Under the pieces are notes generated by a model that made no database searches, was not told where the DNA came from, and saw nothing but the letters and a program-made list of their open reading frames with translations. Below, in pieces: positions 51,505 to 62,137 of a DNA stretch of 64,000 bases. The DNA lies in contig OX123182.2 in NCBI GenBank assembly GCA_944739405.2, positions 61,755,183 through 61,819,182 of the forward strand, written 5' to 3'. Source of the DNA: Euclidia mi (lineage: Eukaryota; Arthropoda; Insecta; Lepidoptera; Erebidae). Position numbers and translations under genes: made by a program. Within the stretch, counting starts at the first letter, position 1. Every line of letters begins with the position of its first letter.

Positions 51505-51708
51505 GCGTGTAGCTTGAAAACTGGTGATTTTCCAAACCATGAATTCGCTTCACATACACAACAGGTAATCCTAAGCATTAATTCACTCTGGTTATATCAT
51601 CTATTGTAGCTTTGTCAACCGACACAGATGTTGGAAGCCAGGTATATCATGATAAGTGACAGATACTCGATTTATACATCAGGCTATGACGCAGTTAAAC
51701 CTCATACA

Positions 51709-51740
51709 ACGAAAACACAGGTACATGCCTGTGTTTTCGT
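51709..51740. other. 13-bp perfect hairpin
   Basis: ACGAAAACACAGG / CCTGTGTTTTCGT with loop TACATG. Confidence 0.7.
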
Positions 51741-53309
51741 GAGCGAGAGATATCTATTTACATATTATTTACATCGTTCTAACTCGGTACAAAAATAATT
51801 GAACTGACAGCCCGTAATCCAAAACTCATGTATGATGCCACACATTTCTGATTCGTTTTGACATTAAGACATGTCAATAAGTATACGTACTGAAATTTGC
51901 TGCAGGCAACGTAATTTTGAATGGATTCGGATTTTACCGATAGTCGCAAATGTTGAATGATATACCTAACTAGTACGTAACATGCACTTTTTGTATGAAA
52001 ATTATGACACTGTTGTACATAAGACCGTTTCACAGAGTTGTCTAGCAACTAAAAATCTTATAGGTAGGTTATTTCAATAAATATTAAGTTGTGGCACTCA
52101 TATAATTTCATAGAAGGCATATTCCCGAGTAACTAATGTAAGTTAAAAATATTTCTCGTTATTGTCCATCAGAATTTGACTTGTTGTGACTATGCCTTAT
52201 GCAAAAATAGTTGTTATAAAGGCAGTTTAAAGTCTCGCCAAAGCCAAACTAGTTATAGAATTCCATGAAGAAAGGGCGATAAGTTTCACTCTGACACTTT
52301 GGAACATAATACTCCGTTAAGCCTATTTCATGGATGTAAGTAAAATTAGATTCTTAAGGAGGCTCTGGGAGACTATTTATAGAGGAAAACAAAGCCGAAC
52401 AGCCATTTTATTCTTATTTTTTCGCTTTGTTAACTTGCTCTGTCAAAAAACTTTTACTATCATTTTCTAAATATTTCTAAATACCTAAAAGCTAAATGTT
52501 CTTTTAGAGAATTTATTAAGACACTCGTAGCAATGCTGGCTTACAACCATTAGATGAGATAGAAAGAATAAAAGGCTAATAAAATATAGTGCTTCTAAAT
52601 TAATATTAAAGACCGTTTTCATTAGAAGAAGGAAAACATGCTTCCAAAGACAAATGGTCTGGGAGGAGTAGCTTTCGATTGTGATTATAAAATTACTTGT
52701 ATAGCAGCAATTTGCCTGTCCCGATCCGGGTTCGGTGTTACAAATGTGGTAATAACAGTAATAATTTCGGCATTACAAGTTTAAGACGTGGTATTTGCCA
52801 CTTAGTGATGACCCTTAGCGCTGGAATGCACAGATCTCGCGTGTGTAATCCAAACTCCAGTAGTAAAACTTTAATTCAAAATCATCAACTTGAAACTATT
52901 TTGGATGTGAACGTTGAGGGAAGATACATCCTTCAAATCAGAACATCCGATGCATACAATTCTGGTGCCGCAGTGTTTGTGGTTAAACTTCTCGGAACAA
53001 TTTTGTTTCTTTCTGTATAAAGTGATTAAGTATGCGAATATGTCGTAAAGTATGGTTCTTACAGCTGGGTGATATAATGATATCTACATTCTTCTTTCTA
53101 TTATTTATGAATAATTTTCGGTATTTATTTTAAATTGGCATGAACCTTAATTAGAAATCATTTTTACGCCCTTTGAATATATATTAACTTCCATCTTCTT
53201 TTATTTGTATTATATATATTATTTTTTAATTTAATTGTAGTTTTGAGTAGATAAGATTGTTTTATCCTTAAATTAATTTAATCATTCATTCTGAGTTTAA
53301 AATATCTTA

Positions 53310-55390
53310 CTAAATAGGCTTTACGGCTTTGATCAATCTTATGCTCTCCGGCAGTGTGAACGATGCCATCGTCAGTATTTTGTGTGTCGCAAATCTGTGC
53401 GCCTTGCTGAAATGAGACGGTGGCATTCGTCCCATTGCCGTTGGATGTACATTCAGGCGTATGGCAGCCAAGATTTGCTGCCATACGCTTGAATGCCGCC
53501 ATCATACCACCCTTTTAGGTAGCAAATTTCAGCCCCTGCAGCTTGGATTTGGATCCAAAGGGGGCTGCAAGGCTGCCATACATGCCCTGTCAACGTACCT
53601 TGGCTGTAACAAGGGTGAGGTTATCCTGAAGGTAGACTTCAAGAATGCCTTTAACTCGGTTAATAGGAACACCTTGTTGACACAAGTTAAATTAGAAACA
53701 CCCCAAATTTTCAGTTTTCGTTGGCAGTGTTACAGGCACCCTTTAAAATTGAATTATTATTATGAAAATGTTTCGGAATCCGCAGTTGACTGTCAACAAG
53801 GCGACCCGCTTGGACCACTTATTTTAGCTTGGCCATTCACCCAATTATCAACCAGCTGACATCAAAATTTAACTTCTGGTACCTAGGTGATGGAACCCTT
53901 GGAGGTGACGTAGATACAGTTTATCAAGATCTGGCACTTCTAAAGTCGAAAGTTTTATAAATTGGCCTAGAACTTTAATCCCAGTAAATGCGAAATTTTC
54001 TTTAAAGATAACTTCATCGTCATCATCAGCCTTTAACAGTCCACTGCTGGACTAGACCTCTCCCTTGAAAGGAGGAATTGGCCTACTATACCACGCTGGG
54101 TTGGGCAAACGGGTTGGTCTAGGGTTTGTATCAAGTTTGTAAAGATAACTTAGTCTTAGACAAATCCGGTATACTTTCTAAATTTCAATATCTGGCTCCA
54201 AATATTACTCACTTTGAAAAAAGTTCTCTTCGCCTCCTTGGGTCCCCAATATTAGACGAAGGCTTCGATTCTTTTATACAGGAAAAATTCAAAATTTTAG
54301 TGAAATATCAGACAGGTTACTCAAAATTAATATGCATTCGGCTTTTACTATTATCAAATATTGTCTTTTTGTGCCTAAATTTACACACGTTTTTCGATCT
54401 TCCCCTTTTTGGAAAACTCATCTGCTCTCGCCCAAATTGACAAACTTATACAAATTACTTTAAGCAAAGTTCTAAATGTGGCTCTGAACGACCGAGTGCG
54501 TCTTTGCCTATACGCCTGGGCGGCCTTCGCGTTCGCAAAATTGCCGACGTAAGCTGTCTAGCATTCCTGTCCTCGGTCCACAGCACTGAAGAATTGACCA
54601 GGAAAATTTAAGCATCCACACTGGTCGATTCTAAGGTGCTGTGTAAGACCGATGCCATGAATGCTTGGAGAATGGCTTGTCCAAGCACCGAGTTACCCCG
54701 AAACCCATCATCTCAGAGGCAGTGGGATGGGCCATTTTGCAGCGTGGTACGTGAAAATCTCTTAAGTACATCGTCCAATGCTGCAGAGTATGCTCGTTTG
54801 CTGGCGGTGAGAGAGTGGGAGTCGGGACTTTGGTTTCAGGCACCGTCCATCATAGGTACCATGTTGGACGATACGACTTTCCGCATTGCTTCTTGCCTTC
54901 GTTTAGGTGCGCTATGTGTTTCTCCACATCGCCGTCACTGTGGAGAGGCTTTCAACAGCCTTGGTCACCATGGTCTGTCATGCAACACAGCCACAGGTCA
55001 TATGTCACGACACGCCAACCTCAATGACATACTTCGCCGGGCTCTTGTCACCGCTTCTTCTTCTTCCTAGCACAGCAGGTTGTGCGGGTGCTGCTGCTGC
55101 TACAATGGAGTCTCGCAAACGGCGCAAATACACAAAACTAGTAGGAGATTATATATTTGAGCCGTTTAGGGTCCAAGTGCGAGATCTCTTTTTAGAGATC
55201 TCTCAAACAGATTGGTTAACGCCTCGTATGACCAGAAGGCTGGCCTGTATTTGGCACAAAAGATCAGCATTGCTATACAACGTGGGAATGCTGCCAGCAT
55301 TCTGTGCACGCTCCCAATTGATGGCGATGTGGAGGATTTCTATGACGCCCTTTAAAATTTTTCTTTGCCTTTTTTATATACTGGTTTTTA
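53310..55390 (+). pseudogene. Non-LTR-type RT with YLDD box, decayed
   Basis: Pieces in order: INLMLSGSVNDAIVSIL; GGIRPIAVGCTFRRMAAKI; LGFGSKGGCKAAIHALSTYL; VILKVDFKNAFNSVNRNTLL; CQQGDPLGPLI; FWYLDDGTLGGDVD at about 53875 (catalytic box YLDD rather than YADD); NPSKCEIFF; and a C-terminal part WFQAPSIIGTMLDDTTFRIA, HGLSCNTATGHMSRHANLND and KRRKYTKLVGDYIFEPF. Numerous stops and frameshifts, plus a 125-bp insertion. I recognise this as a widespread animal RT family but cannot name its clade. Confidence 0.75.
54015..54139 (-). mobile_element. Short LINE/SINE 3' end inserted in RT pseudogene
   Basis: Flanked by TAAAGATAACTT at 54003-54014 and 54140-54151. Begins CATCGTCATCATCAGCC and holds CAGTCCACTGCTGGAC, a very common lepidopteran retroelement 3' end in reverse orientation. 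Confidence 0.85.
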
Positions 55391-57039
55391 TTTGTTAGAT
55401 ACTTGAGTATATAAATTATTGTCTTATTTTATGTGTACATATATAGTCACCTAGTAATAGTTTAATTTTCTTAAATGATGAACCTACGACTTATATTATT
55501 AAAATATCATCATTTTAAACTTGGTGTTAAATGAAAAAAGCGGCAGAAAGTCTTTTGAGCCCACGACAAAGAGTATGCAGTTAAGTATGACCTAACTCTT
55601 CCGGTAGTGATTTTACGATAACTTTCCTTATTTTTATAATCATAATGTTTATTTTTTGTAAATCAATACCATTACACGAGCATGACGCTTTTACTCAGCC
55701 TATTGTGTGGTCTCGAATAAGGTACAAGCGTGCTTCTCTAGGCACTGCTTTACCACGACGCTATATTACCTGCTTTCCAAGCTGGACTACTTGAGGCAAC
55801 TAACTTACCTGCACTGGAGACAGTGCAATAAAGAACATCTTTTTAATTATTATAATGGATTTTATGTACCTATATTTTTATGCAGGGCATATGTTGGTCA
55901 ATAAATGACAAAAGAGTAGATACTTCTATGTCAAAAATACTTTATTCAAGTACATGGAAAGGAGATCACCCAACTCCATACAAATTTGGGCTAATTCAAA
56001 CTGATCGCAACACCTGAAGCTTTTTATTTATATTTCACTTTGAAGCTTACACGAAATAGCTGTATAAAACAGCCCTTTATCTTTTTTAGTTCAGATTATT
56101 TCTCAAATATTTATACTACGTTAGTCTATCGCTGGACAAGTGCCATTTCCAATAACTAGACAACCAATGTAAATGGAATCAAAGTTGACCTAAATCGGAC
56201 CACCTGGCGTTCATGTTTAAAATTTTACTCCGCGGAAATGGGTGCTGCATTCGGATGCTTTGATAAATAATTGGAATTTAAGCTTACGTGATCATTACCG
56301 TGAGTTTTACATTGTCTTCCAGGTGTACACCGTGTAACTTTGTTTCGAGAATCTGACTTCCTGGATGTGCTGATTTACTGAAGTATAGCGAGAGGGTGAA
56401 TATTATACACAAAATAACACGGTCTACTCGCTCATCCCGTTTATTGACGATTTCCTTCCAAACAGACTGAACACCAGAGTACACGGGTGGGCTACATATG
56501 TATCCCAATATATTGTCATATATTGGCGGAACTAGGTATGCCACAGCGCAATCGTCTTGAGTATTTCTCGAGTGGTTCTCCCCGCTCCTACTCGTAGCAT
56601 GCCTATGACCTCGGCAAAGGGACGTGTGCGCAAAAATTGTCCTAGAAGTAGGTGGGTGGGCTACACCTGTGCCCCGCGCGAGCGTTGAAGGAAAATAAGT
56701 GCGTAGTGCACAAGTGGTAAATATTGTATACCTAGTTTTTGTATTATTATGGTGGATAAACGGTCAGTCAATAACCTGGCAGATATAATAACCTGGCAGA
56801 TATAATAACCTGGCAGATATAAAAAGGTCTTGTTAAAATATAACAAATGAATAATCTACAAATAAAAGTGATCTGCCGACAATATTTCTAAAACGTGGAA
56901 TTCTATCTAGCAAGATCGTGTCCCAATTAAGTCTACTATTTCCTAGCAAAATGTTGGTACCTAGGGGTATCACACTGAAAGACAGGCTACTACAGGATTA
57001 AAAATATGAATCCTAAAAACATTACACTCCTTTTTTTGG
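55391..57039. other. Intergenic, minisatellite, no gene
   Basis: No gene. A minus-strand open frame at 56284-56544 has a possible 80-nt exon-like end but no recognised domain. Holds the 17-bp minisatellite below. Confidence 0.4.
56771..56821 (+). repeat. 17-bp minisatellite, three units
   Basis: ATAACCTGGCAGATATA, three perfect head-to-tail copies. Confidence 0.95.
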
Positions 57040-57228
57040 TCAGTCGTGTAATAACATCCCCAGCAACCAAATATGCCAATTCGAGGAGGAGTTGGTTGGT
57101 ATTTATTCTGCAGCACGTGCAAGCAATGCAGCAAATGTATGAGGCGCATTTGTAGTGAACATCAGGAAGGTGTGTGTCCTGATTGCTCGCCAATAGAACA
57201 GTTTATTGCAAAGGATTTAATTAAGTGA
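57040..57228 (+). pseudogene. C-terminal relic of a second piggyBac transposase
   Basis: CSTCKQCSKCMRRICSEHQE followed by GVCPDC and a short tail to TAA has the spacing of the cysteine-rich C-terminal domain of classical (IFP2-type) piggyBac. It differs from that of the intact element at 6.4-8.9 kb. The upstream protein is lost or frameshifted. Confidence 0.55.
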
Positions 57229-58152
57229 TAAATACATTGCTAGGGATAAAATTTAAGCTAAATATTACATTCCTAAATGAAAATAAGACTATGGCACTCA
57301 AGACTGCCAAATATTGATAATTTTTAAGACGTTTTAGTTTATGTTCGATATTAGAAATCAGAAGACAAGTTTTGCAAAATTTTATGTACTATTCTGATTA
57401 TAATAAAGAGATATGTAAATTAAACCATGAGTTTCATTAATTTCTTAACTTCTTCATATAATTATTTGATCTAAACGTGGGCTACACCTGTAGCTCGCAC
57501 TTGTGCTCAAGGAGTGTTAGGTGCGTGCACTGTAGTGTTAAAAGATTTGTGAGAAAAAATTAACTTGCGTGAGGATAAGCGAAAGACGGGATGAGGTCCT
57601 TGTGATTTTAACGATTTTTTAGATCTATTATAAAATTACTACATAAATAATATTTCTGGTTTAGTTCGTGGGTTTACTTTAGGAACCACTACACTTTAGG
57701 AAGCACCAGTGCAAAATCAGCTGCTAAGATTAACATACGAATTCCCTAATCAATAAGTTCTATCAACTTATAGTTTAGCATCATATAGGTATATAAATAA
57801 TAATACATAAGTTGATAGAACTTATTGGACAAACAGTTATAACGAAATTCAACTTATTATCAATTGATGACCCACTAAAAATATTGCTTGCTAAGTAGCT
57901 AAACGATCACACACAAGCACGCACGTACGCGCACACACGCACGCACGTACGCAATTACGAAAACATAGCCATGTATATATCAACAAAATACACCAACCCA
58001 TTAACAAGAGATCAGCTCTAAACTACTTGCTAACTTATTTTGAACTCCAAGTAGCAAGGATGTTAAGGCACCATTGCTAAGTATAGATAGTGTGTATATG
58101 ATCTAGATTTACTGAGTCAGTCAAATATAATTATAAATCAATGTGAAACTAC
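57229..58152. other. Intergenic, hairpin and alternating purine-pyrimidine tract
   Basis: No gene. 57752-57771 and 57807-57826 are perfect 20-bp inverted arms. 57903-57950 is an alternating CA/CG/TA tract (GCACGCACGTACGCGCACAC) with Z-DNA potential. Confidence 0.6.
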
Positions 58153-58550
58153 AATCATCATCGTCTTAGCGTTACCTCGGTTGCATCCAAGACTTACACG
58201 TCTTAAAGTCCGAGGTCCGCTTACTGCTCTAACCAGATATGACAGAATATCATCTTTTCCACAGAGTGACTCCCGTCTGACCTCTGCAACCCAAAGGGAT
58301 AGCGATATTCCATGGTTTAGACCAGTATCAGTTTATTTGAGGGTACTGACTCCCCGTAACAACTGTCAAAGATCTTCATGACAGCCCGGACCGACACGGT
58401 TTTACGTGCTCTCCGGGGCACAGGGCAAGCGACAATTAACCATTTAATACGCACATAACTTCGAAAAGTCATAGGTGCACCTCGAGGATTCGGACGCGAT
58501 AACCTCTGCATGGCAGTCGAGTGGTATCTCCACTAGGCCATCGCTGCCTG
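58153..58550 (-). mobile_element. tRNA-derived SINE, copy 2
   Basis: Read on the minus strand it starts GGCAGCGATGGCCTAGTGG (A-box) and continues through a degenerate B-box. AAACTACAAT occurs on both sides, close to 58146 and 58558, as likely target duplication. Confidence 0.85.
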
Positions 58551-58582
58551 ATAATGTAAAACTACAATGTAATATATTTTTC

Positions 58583-58801
58583 TGCATCATCTTTGTCTTG
58601 CCCTGGTCCCAATTTATTTGGGGTCGGCGCAGTATGTCCTTAGCTTCCATACTTCACTGTTACCAGTCATCCGATCGTTTACCCTTTTCTCTTTCATATC
58701 CATCCTCACACAGTCCATCCATCTTTTCCTTGCCCGTCATCACGTTTTTACCTACATACAGCTCATCTCTCCGCATAACACGTCCATCGATCTTTATCTC
58801 C
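58583..58801 (-). repeat. Interspersed repeat
   Basis: TTTGGGGTCGGCGCAGTATG and TCCATCCATCTTTTCCTTGC are hallmarks of a common lepidopteran noncoding repeat. Directly abuts SINE copy 2. Confidence 0.6.
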
Positions 58802-58992
58802 AATAAACCTTAAAAAATATTAATTAACCACGGCAGTAAAATACAAAATATTTTCTATTAGCATCGTTTTCTCTGAGGACCGGTACCCGTTAGATGTTAT
58901 TGCTTTTATACTACACAACATCGATACATAGCTACTTCAGTGGCTGCGGTCGCATCCTAGCCATTACTTTTAAAGTCAATACTACAGTATTC

Positions 58993-59368
58993 CTCTTATC
59001 CTCTTAGCCCTCTTATCCCAGTTTCAATCTGGGGTCCGCTTACTAGTCTAACCGGATTTGGCTGAATATTAGCTTTTCCACGGAGCGACTGCCTGTCTGA
59101 CCTCCATAACCCGAAGGGATAACGATATTCCATGGTTTAGACTAGTGTCAGTTTATTTAGAAGGTACTGAGGCCCTGTAACGATTATCAAATATCTTCAT
59201 GACAACCGGGACCGATGGCTTAACGTGCTCTCCGAGGCATTGCACAAGCGATAATTAACAATTCAATACGCACATAACTCCAAAAAGTTATTGGTGCGCG
59301 CCGTGGATTCGAACCCGATACCCTCTGCATGGCAGTCTGTTGATATCTCCACTAGGCTATCGCAGCCT
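58993..59368 (-). mobile_element. tRNA-derived SINE, copy 3
   Basis: Minus strand: A-box TAGCCTAGTGG, B-box GGGTTCGAATCC. Flanked by ACTACAGTATTC (58981-58992) and ACTACAGCATTC (59369-59380). Confidence 0.9.
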
Positions 59369-59455
59369 ACTACAGCATTCAAATAAATGGAAATATGCAT
59401 GAGCACTACGATTTTTATTATTCCATGTAAACGCTGGAGGCACTTAAGTTAAATT

Positions 59456-59489
59456 AAAGCTATTCGTATTGGTAATTACGAATAGCTTT
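59456..59489. other. 13-bp hairpin
   Basis: AAAGCTATTCGTA / TACGAATAGCTTT, loop TTGGTAAT. Confidence 0.7.
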
Positions 59490-59500
59490 TATTTACAACA

Positions 59501-59533
59501 AACTGCAGTTTTACTAATAGTAAAACTGCAGTT
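59501..59533. other. 33-bp perfect palindrome
   Basis: 16-bp arms AACTGCAGTTTTACTA and complement around a single central base. Confidence 0.8.
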
Positions 59534-60046
59534 CGGGTGCTGATTATCTTACTATTATTATAATTGCAATCTTTTATGATGATGGAAGGATGTTTGTTAT
59601 TTTTTTGCGAAAAATCTAGTTAGAAGATTTCGATTTCATAAATGAAAATAGTAAGTACATATATAGCAAAGTCGTAGGCGGAAACTACTAGTATAAGAGC
59701 ATCAAAACTTTCAACGAAAATGACGTGGTGCTATGAAGTTTGGCGCAGTTAAAGTTTGCACGAAGCTGAAAAAGGAACATAATATCTATAAGAAATATAA
59801 TAAGATTCAATTTCATGCAAAGTTTGTAGAGTCCAAGAAGATTAAACTTAAAACGTCAACCATGGTTAATCCTAGATGTTATTCTAAGTGTAAATCACAT
59901 AAGATCTATGCAATAAACAAAGTAAACAAGTAGGTACAAAGAATTTCGCCTCAGCGGCATGAATAGTTCTGTGTAATAGACGTATATAATAATAGGTAAC
60001 AGTTAATTTTTAGTACCTATCACGTGTCTATTTAATAAGGTGATAG
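59534..60046. other. Intergenic, nothing recognised
   Basis: A 66-residue basic open frame at 59733-59933 has no recognised motif. Confidence 0.4.
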
Positions 60047-60059
60047 CAACAATAAGCTG

Positions 60060-60375
60060 AAAAAGCAGCGATAGCCTAGTCGAGATACCGACGGACTGCT
60101 ACGCAGAGGGTATCGGGTTCGATTCCACGGCGCGCACCAATGACTTTTCAAAGTTGTGCGCGTATTAAATAGTTATTTATCGCATGCTAAACGGTGAAGG
60201 AAAACATCGTGAGGAAACCTGCATTTCTGAGCGTTCTCCATGAAGTTCTCGAAAGACATGTGAAGTCCGCCAACCCGCACTTGGCCAGCGTGGTGGACTA
60301 TAGCCTTACCCTGCTCATAGTGAGAAGAGGCTCGTGCCCAGCAGTGGGACAGTATATATACAGGGCCGATGATGA
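60060..60375 (+). mobile_element. tRNA-derived SINE, copy 4 with a different body
   Basis: A-box TAGCCTAGTCG, B-box GGGTTCGATTCC, then a different body (AACATCGTGAGGAAACCTGC; CCCAGCAGTGGGACAG) and a GATGATGA tail. Flanked by CAACAATAAGCTG (60047-60059 and 60376-60388). Confidence 0.92.
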
Positions 60376-60388
60376 CAACAATAAGCTG

Positions 60389-61148
60389 TGCTGAAAAATG
60401 CGTTCTCTACAGGTATATAATACGCATCGGATAAAATCGTATGTATACATTTAAGTACGTTTTAACAGTACCGAGTTCGGGTTGTTTTAGTTTTAGTAGT
60501 CAAATTTATCCACTCCGCTCGCACTGTATCACCTTGAGTATCGTAAAATCTTTTTAATCTGCGTTTTGTGTCAGTATCTCTCAGACTTTTATGATACCGT
60601 AGCGTTATTCCGATTTCATCCAAGATTTTTGCATTTGGCTGTAGTCTTATTAATAAATCTTTTAAAATTTATGTTCTTTGAATTCTGCCTTTAACTATTG
60701 AAAGAAAATTAATACGTGAGTACATACTCAATTTACGTTACCGAAACTTTTCGGAGGGGGTGCTATTAAAAAAAGAAAATTCTTATTAAGCATTTCATAA
60801 CGACGAAAATCCATTCAGCGTAAATGGACTTAATACTGACATTATATTGAAAACAATATCGTTCATTAAAAGCTAATATTCAGCCAAATCCGATTAGACT
60901 AGTAAGCGGACTCCAGATTGAAACTGGGATAACGCTAGGATGATGATGATCGTTTATTGACAATACATACCAGTTAGTTATTATACCAGTCAGTTATTTG
61001 CAGATTTCCCATCAATCAATTTGATTGAGCCTTAAGTAAAATATAGCAATTAAAAATGACTAGTATTAAATCCATTCCAATTTTATTTATTGGTTCGTTT
61101 GTTTGTCCTTCTTGCACGCTGAAACAGAGCGATAATATAATATATATC
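60389..61148. other. Intergenic with SINE tail fragment
   Basis: No gene. About 60890-60950 (GGGATAACGCTAGGATGATG) is the 3' end of the tRNA-derived SINE family, + strand, otherwise lost. Confidence 0.6.
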
Positions 61149-61409
61149 TTTTTTTTTTAAAGACTCACGCCTGTATCCTCGAGGAGGTAGGCAGAGGTGT
61201 AATATTACACCCACATTTCGCCATGAACTTTTTGATCCCACGTAATAGGGGACGAGCCTATTGCCGTTACCGGGCACATCACCAGACTCCGTGCTGCTAC
61301 TGAGAATTCTGAAAAACTCAGTAACACTTTTGCCCGACCCGGGAATTGACCCCGGGACCTCCAAACAGTACAGCAGTCGCATACGCTATCCACTGGACCA
61401 CGGAGGCAG
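61149..61409 (-). mobile_element. SINE, reverse orientation, copy 3 with tRNA head
   Basis: Minus strand starts GACTGCCTCCGTGGTCCAGT, with A-box TGGATAGCGTATG and B-box-like GGGTCAATTCCCGGG; the body shares GATCCCACGTAATAGG and AGGTAGGCAGAGG with copies 1 and 2. Longest head of the three. Confidence 0.85.
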
Positions 61410-61614
61410 TCTAATATATTCAAGCATGTAGATATAGGATGCTGGACAAAGACATTTTTATTTTACTCTCCAGACACAGGTTACTTTTAACCGTGTTAAC
61501 CGTCTACCACGTGGGCAGAGTTGCAGGCAAAGTCTAGTAAAAAATACTAGAACTGAACAATCATAAACTGTAATTAACTTACCATTCAAGATAATAATAC
61601 TGCATAAAGTTTTT

Positions 61615-61784
61615 TCACTACATAGTATAAAACAAAGTTTGTCTTGTGTCTGTCTGTCCCTATGTATGCTTAAATCTTAAAAACTACGCAACGGATTTTA
61701 ATGTGGTTTTTTTAATAGATATAATGATTGAAGAGGAAGGTTTATATGTATAATTGACGCGAGCGAAGCCGCTGGCGACGTCTA
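61615..61784 (-). repeat. Dispersed repeat, inverse of 14986-15150
   Basis: Same noncoding repeat in reverse, from CACTACATAGTATAAAACAA to AGCCGCTGGCGACGTCT. Confidence 0.8.
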
Positions 61785-62065
61785 AAAATGAAAAAATTTA
61801 TGAAATTTTTTACGCAGCAAAAATATTATAACTATTGCCGAACTTACGTACCTATAGCTGAATATGTATGTAATTATATCTATCAGAGTAGAATAACAAC
61901 ATCGCAACTTAATTACGAACGCTCGGCTAGCTGTGATGATTGATAATTCTACGTTTCAATGATTTTATTTGAGTAGTCTGTTAGTTTTACTATTGCCAGT
62001 GTAACAATTATATGCACCCTAATAACATAAACCATATATTTTTAATCTAAGTTACATGTACTGTA

Positions 62066-62137
62066 AACTTAAGATTCTGTATAAAGTATTTATTTATTTT
62101 TAACTTAAGATGCTATATAAAGTATTTATTTATTTTT
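62066..62137 (+). repeat. 36-bp tandem duplication
   Basis: Two head-to-tail units beginning AACTTAAGAT, about 33 of 36 identical. Confidence 0.85.

Larger units (their letters stand above)
50846..53309. other. Downstream flank, no gene recognised
   Basis: AT-rich with two hairpins listed separately. A 107-residue open frame at 52697-53020 (VEGRYILQIRTSDAYNSG) has no domain I know. Confidence 0.4.

Noticed and set aside
52697..53020. 107-residue ORF as a host gene
   Set aside because: No splice sites, no known domain and close to a decayed RT; kept only as a note.
56280..56544. Minus-strand host exon (SQILETKLHGVHLEDNVKLT)
   Set aside because: Possible splice sites but no partner exon and no recognisable protein.
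59733..59933. 66-residue basic ORF
   Set aside because: Lys-rich frame in AT-rich DNA with no motif.
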